55,421 nucleotides of DNA from WLJO01 sp945889085 (GTDB lineage: Bacteria; Actinomycetota; Acidimicrobiia; Acidimicrobiales; Ilumatobacteraceae). Positions 22,722 to 30,395 of this stretch are shown here, piece after piece; positions within the stretch are counted from its first letter, which is position 1, and every line of letters starts with the position of its first letter. The stretch is from positions 1 to 55,421 of the forward strand of contig CAMDBM010000017.1 of the NCBI GenBank assembly GCA_945889085.1, written 5' to 3'. The notes beneath the pieces were generated by a model. The model was not told the origin of the DNA. It made no database searches and saw only the letters and a program-made list of their open reading frames with translations. The position numbers and the translations under genes are program-made.

Positions 22722-24001
22722 TGGTGATCGACGTCCGCGCAGGCACCGCCAGCACACTGCGCATCGCCACCGCAGGTTCGGTAGACGATGGCAAGAGCAC
22801 GCTCATCGGTCGCCTCCTCCACGACACCAAGACTGTCTTCGAGGACCAGCTGCAGGCTGTGGTGAAGGCGAGTCGTCGCTACGGCGACGGCAGCACAAAC
22901 CTCGCACTGCTCACCGATGGCCTGCGCGCCGAGCGCGAGCAGGGCATCACCATCGACGTGGCCTACCGCTACTTCGCCACCCCGAGGCGCAGCTTCATCG
23001 TGGCCGACACCCCCGGACACGCGCAGTACACGCGCAACATGGTGACCGGCGCGTCCACAAGCGACATTGCGATCGTGCTCGTTGATGCCCGCCACGGTGT
23101 GGTGGAGCAGACTCGCCGACATGCGCTCATCGCAAGCCTGCTCGGCGTGCAGCACATCGTGCTCGCTGTCAACAAGATGGACCTCGTCGACTGGCAGCAG
23201 TCGGTTTACCTCGCTGTCGTCGACGACCTGCAGCGCTTCGTCCGCGCGCTGGACAACCCGGTGCCGGTAACGGCTATCCCCATGTCGGCACTGCTCGGCG
23301 ACAACGTGGTGGACGGGTCACAGTTCACTCCCTGGTACGACGGCCCGCCGTTGCTCACGTTCCTCGAGGACCTCGAAACCCGTGCGCACACCGACCTCGG
23401 GGCGCGGGTTCACGTGCAACGGGTCATCCGGCCCCAAGGCGGCGATCACGCAGACTTCCGCGGGCAGGCCGGCGTGGTGAGCGGTGGCTGGCTGCGCAAT
23501 GGTGACGACGTCATCATCCAGCCGTCCGGAAAGAAGGCCACCATCGGCGGCCTGTACCGCTGGGGCAGCCCCGTTGACGAAGCAGGCCCCGGCCATGCCG
23601 TTGTCGTGGAACTCACCACCGACGTGGACGTCGCTCGCGGCGACGTGTTTGTCTCCACCGGGGCCACGCCCCCGCTCGTCGGCGACGAGGTGGAGGCCGA
23701 CATCTGTTGGATGATTGACCGGCCGCTTTCTACCGGGAGCCGCTGGTGGTTCAAGCACGGCACACGCGCCGGTCAGGCAGTGGTGACCGAGGTGCTCTAC
23801 GCGATCGACCCCACCACACTCGAACAGCACGACGCCGACGAACTCAACCTCAACGAGCTCGGACGCATCCGACTTCAGCTCGGCGAGGCCATCGTCGCAG
23901 ACCCGTACCACGTGCTCCCCGAGACGGGCCGCATGATCCTCATCGACCCGGCGGACAACAACACCGCCGGCGCGGCGATGATCCGCAGCCTCGTCGGCTG
24001 A
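22721..24001 (+). CDS. cysN: Sulfate adenylyltransferase subunit 1 (GTPase)
   Basis: A 426-residue elongation-factor-like GTPase that drives APS synthesis by CysD. The P-loop GSVDDGKST is at 19-27, DTPGH at 96-100 and NKMD at 151-154; ERGITI-type switch I appears as EREQGITIDVAYRYF. The C-terminal beta-barrels follow. At this length there is no fused CysC (APS kinase) domain, in line with an APS-reducing pathway. The start overlaps the cysD stop by one base (TGATG). With cysH and cysD it forms a tightly coupled operon. Confidence 0.96.
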   Translation: MVIDVRAGTASTLRIATAGSVDDGKSTLIGRLLHDTKTVFEDQLQAVVKASRRYGDGSTNLALLTDGLRAEREQGITIDVAYRYFATPRRSFIVADTPGHAQYTRNMVTGASTSDIAIVLVDARHGVVEQTRRHALIASLLGVQHIVLAVNKMDLVDWQQSVYLAVVDDLQRFVRALDNPVPVTAIPMSALLGDNVVDGSQFTPWYDGPPLLTFLEDLETRAHTDLGARVHVQRVIRPQGGDHADFRGQAGVVSGGWLRNGDDVIIQPSGKKATIGGLYRWGSPVDEAGPGHAVVVELTTDVDVARGDVFVSTGATPPLVGDEVEADICWMIDRPLSTGSRWWFKHGTRAGQAVVTEVLYAIDPTTLEQHDADELNLNELGRIRLQLGEAIVADPYHVLPETGRMILIDPADNNTAGAAMIRSLVG

Positions 24002-24102
24002 ACGGCCCGGCGATCTGCGACAGTCGAGTAAGGCGTGAACTCGATCGCGAAGACCCTTTACCAGTAGGTGTTTCGCGCAGGAACCCTGCAACACCCCCTC
24101 GC

Positions 24103-24108
24103 TACATT
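24103..24108 (+). promoter_or_regulatory. -10 box for a probably leaderless HNH gene
   Basis: TACATT lies seven bases before ATG 24115, so transcription should start at or beside the start codon. No Shine-Dalgarno sequence precedes the ATG, which supports a leaderless message, a frequent arrangement in actinomycetes. Confidence 0.4.
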
Positions 24109-24114
24109 CATCAC

Positions 24115-25368
24115 ATGTCCGCAGCAGCCGAAGCACTCACCGCGCTCCGCGCTGCGGTCGATCTGCTGCTTACCGCACCAGACCTGTTCGACCGCGACGA
24201 TGATCTCCACACCTTCGTGATCGGCACTCTGGTCGAGCAGCACCGCCTCGTCGCTGCCCTCGCCCCCGCGGTTGCCAGGTGGGATCGGCTTCGCCTGTGG
24301 GCCAACGACGGGTCGCTGTCCGCAGCGTCGCGCCTGTCGGTCGAGACCCACACCTCCAAGGCCGCAGCGCGCTGCACCATACGCCGCGCGAAGCAGCTCC
24401 AGGAGATGCCCGCCACCGCGGCAGCGCTCGCCGAAGGCTCACTGTCACCCGAGCATGTCGACCTGTTCAGCAGGGCGAACCACTCGCATCGCCGCGAACG
24501 CTTCGCTCACGACGAGGAAACTTTGGTCGACGCCTGCAAGCCGCTGCTGTTCGATGAAGCCGCCCGGGCCGTCAACTACTGGCGCAACCGCGCAGACGCC
24601 GACGGCTCCGGGGACGACGAGGCCACCGAGCGCCGCGACCGCGCCGCCCACGCACACCTGCACGCCTCCGAGACGCTCGACGGGAGCACGGTCATCAACG
24701 GCCTCCTCGACCCGATTGCCGGCGAGATCTTCCGCAACGAACTCGAGCGCCTCGAGCAAACGCTGTACCTGCACGACAAGCAGATGGGCAACGAGCGCAC
24801 CAACGCACAACGGCGTGCCGCTGCCCTCGTCGAGATGGCCACCCGCTCCGCCAGCACACCAAACAAGGCACAGCGCCCCAAACCCCTCTTCGTCGTTCAC
24901 GTCGGCGACGAGACCACTCGCCGCCTCTGCGAACTCGCGGGTGGAGCCGTGCTCCAGGCGGACGACCTCAGGGACTGGGTCGATGACGCCCTCATGGAAA
25001 CATTCCTGTTCAACGGCCCCAGCGTCGTGCTCACCGCATCCCAGAAACGCACGTTCACCGGCAAGCTCCGCCACGCGATTCAGGCACGCGACCGCAGATG
25101 CCAACATCCCTCGGGTTGTGACACCTCGGCCGTCAGGGCCGACATCGACCACATCGTGCCCTGGGCAGACGGCGGCACGACCGAGCAGTTCAACGGCCGC
25201 GCGCTCTGCAGCACGCACAACCGGCACTCCGAAAAACGCGACCGCAACGCCAAGCCGCTCCCGCAGCAGCCCGTCAACCACCTCGCGGTGCTTCGCGCCA
25301 AGTGTCGCTGGGTCTACCAACGAGATTGCGAACGCGAAGGCGACAACGAAGGCAAGGACAGCAGCTAA
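24115..25368 (+). CDS. DUF222 / HNH endonuclease domain protein (13E12 repeat family)
   Basis: A 417-residue protein with the helical DUF222 region (RLRLWANDGSLSAASRLSVETHTSKAAARCTIRRA) in the first two thirds and a C-terminal HNH nuclease: CQHPSGCDTSAVRADIDHIVPWADGGTTEQFNGRALCSTHNRHS, with zinc-type Cys pairs and catalytic His. Actinobacterial genomes hold many near-identical copies, and the family is suspected to be mobile or recombination-related; its physiological role is unknown. It interrupts an otherwise sulfur-related stretch between cysN and the sulfonate transporter. ATG 24115 is chosen over the longer frame that overlaps cysN. Confidence 0.9.
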   Translation: MSAAAEALTALRAAVDLLLTAPDLFDRDDDLHTFVIGTLVEQHRLVAALAPAVARWDRLRLWANDGSLSAASRLSVETHTSKAAARCTIRRAKQLQEMPATAAALAEGSLSPEHVDLFSRANHSHRRERFAHDEETLVDACKPLLFDEAARAVNYWRNRADADGSGDDEATERRDRAAHAHLHASETLDGSTVINGLLDPIAGEIFRNELERLEQTLYLHDKQMGNERTNAQRRAAALVEMATRSASTPNKAQRPKPLFVVHVGDETTRRLCELAGGAVLQADDLRDWVDDALMETFLFNGPSVVLTASQKRTFTGKLRHAIQARDRRCQHPSGCDTSAVRADIDHIVPWADGGTTEQFNGRALCSTHNRHSEKRDRNAKPLPQQPVNHLAVLRAKCRWVYQRDCEREGDNEGKDSS

Positions 25369-25373
25369 CGCTC

Positions 25374-26228
25374 TCAGTTGATAGTGAGGCCACGCCGGCG
25401 GCGCATGGTGCGCTCGACGGTGGCAAAGCCCACAGCATCAACGAGGATGCCGATGATCAAGATGATCAACATGTACGAGATCAGCCCGGGCGCGTCCGCC
25501 CACTCGCTCTGGAAGGCGAGCCTCGCCCCGATGGAGGGACGGTTCGCGATGATCACCAACAGCTCCCCCGCCATGAGGCTGCGCCACACGAAGGCCCAGC
25601 CCTGCTTGAGGCCTGCGACGAACGTGGGAAGGGCTGCGGGCAGTACGACGTGACGGTACGCGTGCACGCCTGAGGCCCCGAGGGCACGGCCGGCACGCAG
25701 CAGGATCGGCGGGATGTGATCGATACCGGTGATGAGCCCGTTGGCGATGGACGGAGCAGCGCCGAGCACGATGACGAAGTAGATCGCCGCCTCGGACCTC
25801 TGGAAGAGCAGCAGCGAGAGCGGGAACCACGCAATCGACGGCATCGTCTGCAGCCCCGTGATGAGCGAGCCGACAGCGGTGCGCACCACCTTGAACCTCG
25901 ACACGGCGATACCGATCAGCCCACCGATGACGATGGCGAGCGCGAAACCAACCGAGGCGCGTCGCATCGTGATCCCGATCGCTCGCCACGTGACCTGCAA
26001 CCCGAGCTCGTCGAAGAAGCGCGGAAACACCGTTCCCGGCCCCGGAAGTGCGTAGGTGGGTCGCCAGCCGGTCCACACCACCACCTGCCAGAGCAGGATG
26101 GCAAGGCCAACCGCGCCGAGCTTCGGCCACACCTGAGCCCATGCCTTGCGCGCCCCGGACTCCCGGTCCTCCTCGATCTCGAGGGCATCGAGGCCGGCGA
26201 GCTGTTCGTCGATCTCAGCGATGGCCAT
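25374..26228 (-). CDS. ABC transporter permease, sulfonate/nitrate/taurine type
   Basis: A 284-residue inner-membrane permease (SsuC/TauC-like) with about six helices: VGLAILLWQVVVWTGW, ASVGFALAIVIGGLIGIAV, PLSLLLFQRSEAAIYFVIVLG, and others to LISYMLIILIIGILVDAVG. The cytoplasmic coupling loop with the EAA-like segment is RALGASGVHAYRHVVLPAALP. The N-terminal 35 residues are acidic and cytoplasmic. ATG 26228 overlaps the ATPase gene end by 14 bases, giving gene order binding protein, ATPase, permease. Its likely cargo is an organosulfur compound, based on the neighbouring cys operon. Confidence 0.9.
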   Translation of the reverse strand: MAIAEIDEQLAGLDALEIEEDRESGARKAWAQVWPKLGAVGLAILLWQVVVWTGWRPTYALPGPGTVFPRFFDELGLQVTWRAIGITMRRASVGFALAIVIGGLIGIAVSRFKVVRTAVGSLITGLQTMPSIAWFPLSLLLFQRSEAAIYFVIVLGAAPSIANGLITGIDHIPPILLRAGRALGASGVHAYRHVVLPAALPTFVAGLKQGWAFVWRSLMAGELLVIIANRPSIGARLAFQSEWADAPGLISYMLIILIIGILVDAVGFATVERTMRRRRGLTIN

Positions 26229-27018
26229 GGCGTGCCACCTCCTCGCGCAGGCGGGCGGTGACCACGGTGGACAGCTCGCCGACACCACGGTCCTCGATGC
26301 GGCGCGGGCGCTCCATCGACACGTCGAACGTGTCGACGACGCGACCCGGGCGGCTGCTGAGCAGCAGGATCCGGTCACCGAGTCGGGCGGCCTCGCGAAC
26401 ATTGTGGGTAACGAAGAGCACCGTGCACCCCGTGCGCTGCCAGATGGACTCCAGCTCGTCGTGCATGGTGTCACGCGTCATGGCATCGAGCGCAGCGAAG
26501 GGTTCATCCATGAGGAGCACATCTGCGTCCTGAGCAAAGGAGCGGGCGAGGGCAACCCGCTGCCGCATCCCACCGCTCAGTTCGTGCGGACGCTTCTTCG
26601 CGAAGTCACCGAGATGCACCAGATCGAGCAGTTCACGCACCCGCTCCTGCCGGGCGGCGCGCGGCACCTTGCGCAGCTTCAGCGGGAGCGCAACGTTGGC
26701 CGCCACGGTGAGCCACGGGAACAGCGCCGACTCCTGGAACATGAGGCCCGTGCGTCCGTGCACGGTGACCTTGCCGGCAGTGGGCTGGTCCAGCCCAGCG
26801 ATGAGGTTGAGCATCGTGCTCTTTCCGCAACCGGAGGCGCCGACGATGCAGGTGAAACTGCCGCGCGGGACCGCAAGACTGATCCCCTCAAGCGCTATTA
26901 CCGACGTGCGGCCCGTTCGGTACGCACGACTGACACTTTCGAGCCTGATGGCAACGTCTTCATCGCGCGACACAGCGGAAGGGCTGCCGCCGGGCATGGT
27001 TGGGTCGAGCAGCGTCAT
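26215..27018 (-). CDS. ABC transporter ATP-binding protein, sulfonate/nitrate/taurine type
   Basis: A 267-residue importer ATPase. Walker A GASGCGKST is at 60-68, the Q-loop at FQESALFPWLTV, the signature LSGGMRQR at about 147-154, Walker B LLMDEP at 168-173, and the H-loop in VTHNVREA. The form MFQESALFPW is typical of SsuB/TauB. It overlaps the binding-protein stop by one base (TGATG) and the permease start by 14 bases, so all three are translated as a coupled unit. Confidence 0.93.
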   Translation of the reverse strand: MTLLDPTMPGGSPSAVSRDEDVAIRLESVSRAYRTGRTSVIALEGISLAVPRGSFTCIVGASGCGKSTMLNLIAGLDQPTAGKVTVHGRTGLMFQESALFPWLTVAANVALPLKLRKVPRAARQERVRELLDLVHLGDFAKKRPHELSGGMRQRVALARSFAQDADVLLMDEPFAALDAMTRDTMHDELESIWQRTGCTVLFVTHNVREAARLGDRILLLSSRPGRVVDTFDVSMERPRRIEDRGVGELSTVVTARLREEVARHGHR

Positions 27019-28082
27019 CAGCGGTCGCTTGCGGTCGGTCGACCGAGCGACAGCAGCACCTCGTTCAGCAGGCGGAGGTCGTAGATCCCTGCGGTCTCGG
27101 CCTCGCCAACAAGGCCCGTGCCGAGGAGGTCGCGGGCCATCGCCTCCAGGGTGCTAGCGAGCGGGTCCGTCGTGAACTCGAGGTGCCCCCACGCGGCCGA
27201 GAGCACGCTGTCCTTGATGCGCTTGCCGGTGATCTGCTCGATCTGATTGTTGGCGGCAGCCATGGCTTCTTTGGGGTTCGCGATGAGGAAGTCTGTCGCT
27301 GCAACGTGACCCTCGAGCAACTTCTTCACGAGGTCCGGGTGAGCGTTCAGGAACTTGACCGAGACCACGAGGTTGGTAGTGGCGAAGCGTCCGTCGGGCC
27401 ACAGCGTGCGCTCGTCGAGCAGCACCTCGGCACCGCCCTCCTCGACAAGTCGAGTCGCCCAGGGCTCGGGCACCCACGCGCCGTCGATCTGTCCGGAGCG
27501 GAACGCGTTGAGCGTCATCGCGTTGTCCTGCGGGAGGATCGACACGTCGCCGGCACCGAATTCATCAGCCCGGTAGCCGCGCTCTTTGAGCCAGGCCCTC
27601 AGCGCCACATCCTGGGTGTTGCCGAGCTGTGGTGTGGCGATCTTCGTGCCGCTCAATCCATCCACCGTGATGCCGGGCCGCACCACGAGGAACGCCCCGC
27701 CCGACGTGGATCCCGACACGATCCGCAAGGCCTGCCCACCCGATTTCGTGAACCCGTTCAGCGCGGGGATCGGGCCGACGTAGGCGGCGTCGATGGCATC
27801 GGAGAACAGGGCGGACGTGACCTCTCCCCCCGCCTTGAAGGTGCTCGTCTCAAGTCGCACCCCCGGGCCGAGGTGTTCGGCATATATTCCCTTGCCCACC
27901 CCGACGAGTGCGGTCGCGTGGGTGATGTTGGCGAAGTACCCGAGACGGACCGAGGGGACCGAGGGACCACTGCCGCCCGCGAGCGCACGGCTCACCCCGG
28001 CGGTCGTGCCGGCACAGGCCCCGACAGCGACGAGCGCGATCGCGGCGAAGACCGCGGGGCGTCGAACGAACTGTCGAGACAT
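27018..28082 (-). CDS. Sulfonate/taurine-type ABC substrate-binding lipoprotein
   Basis: A 354-residue solute-binding protein. The signal peptide MSRQFVRRPAVFAAIALVAVGAC ends at a lipobox (VGAC, Cys23), so it should be anchored on the outer face of the membrane. The SsuA/TauA/NMT1-like fold is seen in VRLGYFANITHATALVGVGKGIY, VGPIPALNGFTKSGGQALRIVSG and GAWVPEPWATRL. It is the first gene of the three-gene importer operon, with a regulatory palindrome about 35-50 bases upstream. Substrate specificity (sulfonate, taurine, nitrate, thiamine precursor) is inferred from context only. Confidence 0.92.
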   Translation of the reverse strand: MSRQFVRRPAVFAAIALVAVGACAGTTAGVSRALAGGSGPSVPSVRLGYFANITHATALVGVGKGIYAEHLGPGVRLETSTFKAGGEVTSALFSDAIDAAYVGPIPALNGFTKSGGQALRIVSGSTSGGAFLVVRPGITVDGLSGTKIATPQLGNTQDVALRAWLKERGYRADEFGAGDVSILPQDNAMTLNAFRSGQIDGAWVPEPWATRLVEEGGAEVLLDERTLWPDGRFATTNLVVSVKFLNAHPDLVKKLLEGHVAATDFLIANPKEAMAAANNQIEQITGKRIKDSVLSAAWGHLEFTTDPLASTLEAMARDLLGTGLVGEAETAGIYDLRLLNEVLLSLGRPTASDR

Positions 28083-28110
28083 AGGGAACTCCGGAACTAA
28101 AGCCTGTAAA

Positions 28111-28133
28111 CCCGATCAGTTAAGTCTGATTTC
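28111..28133. promoter_or_regulatory. Palindrome upstream of the sulfonate-type transporter
   Basis: ATCAG (28115-28119) and CTGAT (28126-28130) are inverted around six bases. The surrounding 23 bases agree with the palindromic region before cysH at about 15 positions, sharing CCCGAT at one end and a TTA(A)GTC core. It lies between the divergent transporter and nucleoside phosphorylase genes and could serve either. Confidence 0.35.
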
Positions 28134-28237
28134 CCGCTAAATGCAACCCGCAAGGTCGGGAATTGGCACCCCGGAGGACCTCCTCAGTGGGCTAGCGTTT
28201 GCATCACGGCAACCCCGAAAAGGCGCGAAAACATCTC

Positions 28238-29110
28238 ATGAGCAGCACCTTTCCTGTACCCGACCCCTTCGAACTAGCCCGACGTGCCGCCGCCGTACTC
28301 GCCGAGCAGACGGGACGAGCCCAGCACGACCTGTTCGTCGTGCTCGGCTCCGGGTGGGCCCAGGTGGCCGAACTGCTCCCCGGCGGCATCGACGTTGCGA
28401 TGGCCCAGTTGCCGGGGTTCCCCGAGCCCTCGGCGGCCGGACACGGGGGTGTATTCCGTTCCCTCGACGTCGGTGGGCTGCGCGTGTTGCTCGCACTCGG
28501 GCGGGTACACCTGTACGAGGGCCACGACCCCCAGACCGTCGCACATGGCGTACGGATGGCCTGGGCCGCCGGGTGTGGCACCGTGATCCTCACCAACGCA
28601 GCGGGGATCCTCAACCCGGACTGGCCGCTCGGTCGGCCGATCGTCATCAGTGATCACATCAACCTCACCGGGGTGTCGCCACTCACCGGCCCCAACCCTG
28701 CCCCTCCGCTGCCGGGCCGCTTCGCGGACATGAGCGCCGCGTACACCCCCGAACTCCGTGCCCTCGTCCATCGGGTGGAGCCATCGCTGCCTGAGGCCGT
28801 GTACGTGGGCTTCCGGGGCCCGCAGTTCGAGACCCCGGCAGAGGTGCGCATGGCCGGCCTGCTCGGTGGGTCGCTCGTCGGCATGTCCACTGTCCTCGAG
28901 GCAATCGCCGCATCGCACCTGCACATGCGGATGCTCGGGCTCTCGCTCGCCACAAACCTCGCTGCCGGGCTCTCGGCCGTACCGCTCGACGGCGACCATG
29001 TACTCGCAGTGGCGAGGGAGAACGCCCCGTGGGTCGCGGACCTGTTGGCCCGGATCATCCACGAGCTCGCCACCGAGCACAACCAGCAGGCGCAACAGGC
29101 ACCGCAGTGA
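28238..29110 (+). CDS. Purine nucleoside phosphorylase (trimeric PNP/MTAP family)
   Basis: A 290-residue phosphorylase: purine nucleoside + phosphate gives base and ribose-1-phosphate. LGSGW at the phosphate loop, AAGHGGVF, GRVHLYEGH, LTNAAGILNPDWPLGRPIVISDHINLTG, the base-site FRGPQFETPAEVRM (Glu) and LATNLAAGLS (Asn) match the trimeric family. GPQFETPAE and MSTVLEAIAASH are characteristic. Coupled by a four-base overlap to an MTA/SAH deaminase-like gene, so it probably processes the deaminated nucleoside (inosine or methylthioinosine). ATG 28238 is the start; a possible -10 box TAGCGT lies at 28193. Confidence 0.92.
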   Translation: MSSTFPVPDPFELARRAAAVLAEQTGRAQHDLFVVLGSGWAQVAELLPGGIDVAMAQLPGFPEPSAAGHGGVFRSLDVGGLRVLLALGRVHLYEGHDPQTVAHGVRMAWAAGCGTVILTNAAGILNPDWPLGRPIVISDHINLTGVSPLTGPNPAPPLPGRFADMSAAYTPELRALVHRVEPSLPEAVYVGFRGPQFETPAEVRMAGLLGGSLVGMSTVLEAIAASHLHMRMLGLSLATNLAAGLSAVPLDGDHVLAVARENAPWVADLLARIIHELATEHNQQAQQAPQ

Positions 29111-30375
29111 TCACCGAGATCCGCAACGCCACCATCGTCACCGTCGACGCGCACGACACCGTGATCGACGGCGGCACACTGGTTATCGACGGTGACCTCA
29201 TTGCCGAAGTGTTGCCCGCAGGCGTGGCACCATCGGCGCCAGCCGATCAAGTCGTCGACGCCCACGGCGGCATCGTGATGCCCGGTCTCGTCAATGCGCA
29301 CACGCACCTCGCCATGACGATGTTCCGCGGCTTCGCCGACGACCGGGACCTGCAGGGCTTCCTCGACCGACTGTTCCCGGTGGAGGATCGCGTGCTGTCG
29401 GAGGAAACCGTTCGCCTCGGCGCACGACTCGCGTTCGCCGAGTCCCTGCGTGCAGGCTGCACCTCCGCGCTCGACATGTTCTGGTGGCCGGACGCAACCA
29501 TCGACGAGGCAGCGATCGCCGGTTTCCGTCTGCAGGCCGGGCCGATCTTCATTGGGTTTCCCGGCCCAGACCACACACCGTTCGCTGGACGCATCGCGAA
29601 GGCCGAGCGCACCGGGCCCCACCGATGGCTGTTCGCCCACGGCACGTACACGATGACCCCCGACGAACTCGGTCAGGTGGGGGAACTCGCCCGCCGCACC
29701 GGAGCCCGCTTCCACATCCATGCCTCGGAGAATGACTCCGAGGTGTCCGACGTGCGCGCCCGCTACGGCCGGACACCGGTTGAACTGCTCGACGACCACG
29801 GACTGCTCGGCCCCACCACGGTGCTGGCCCACGCCGTCGTGCTGAACGATGACGAGGTTGCCCGGCTCGGCGAGACGCGTACCGCCGTGGCGCACTGCCC
29901 GCTCTCCAATATGAAGCTCGCGTCCGGAGTGTGCCGTGTGCCCGACCTGCTGGCTGCCGGGGCGACCGTGGGCCTCGGAACCGACGGGTGCGCTTCGTCC
30001 AACGACCTCGACCTGTTCATCGGTATGCGCATGGCTGCACTGCTGCACAAGGGTGCACGCAAAGACGCAACGCTGCTCCCCGCCCCGGCCGTGCTGCGCA
30101 TGGCGACAATCGGCTCGGCGCGAGCACTCGGCATCGACGACATCGTCGGCTCGCTCGAGGTCGGCAAGCGCGCCGACATCGTTCGCCTCGACCCGGACTC
30201 ACCCTCGCTCACGCCGTCGTTCGAGGCCGCCTCCACCATCGTGTACGCAGCATCACGCGGCGATGTGGTGGACGTGTGGGTGAACGGCCGTCAGGTGGTG
30301 GACAACCGCGTACTCACCACCATCGACGTCCCCACAACGCTCACCGCGCTGCGTTCCCTCACGCGCACCTTCTGA
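29107..30375 (+). CDS. Amidohydrolase, MTA/S-adenosylhomocysteine deaminase type
   Basis: A 422-residue metal-dependent deaminase starting with GTG 29107 (GTGA overlap with the phosphorylase). Metal ligands are His65-x-His67 (VNAHTHLAM), the His of FHIHASEND, and the Asp of LGTDGCASSNDLD; HAVVLNDDEVARL and HCPLSNMKLASG are typical of the MtaD/TrzN/SsnA group. The likely reaction is deamination of methylthioadenosine, SAH or adenosine, handing the inosine-type product to the phosphorylase. This would salvage methionine sulfur and purine. Other cyclic amidines are possible substrates. Confidence 0.9.
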   Translation: MITEIRNATIVTVDAHDTVIDGGTLVIDGDLIAEVLPAGVAPSAPADQVVDAHGGIVMPGLVNAHTHLAMTMFRGFADDRDLQGFLDRLFPVEDRVLSEETVRLGARLAFAESLRAGCTSALDMFWWPDATIDEAAIAGFRLQAGPIFIGFPGPDHTPFAGRIAKAERTGPHRWLFAHGTYTMTPDELGQVGELARRTGARFHIHASENDSEVSDVRARYGRTPVELLDDHGLLGPTTVLAHAVVLNDDEVARLGETRTAVAHCPLSNMKLASGVCRVPDLLAAGATVGLGTDGCASSNDLDLFIGMRMAALLHKGARKDATLLPAPAVLRMATIGSARALGIDDIVGSLEVGKRADIVRLDPDSPSLTPSFEAASTIVYAASRGDVVDVWVNGRQVVDNRVLTTIDVPTTLTALRSLTRTF

Positions 30376-30395
30376 CGGGCACACCACCCGGAGGG

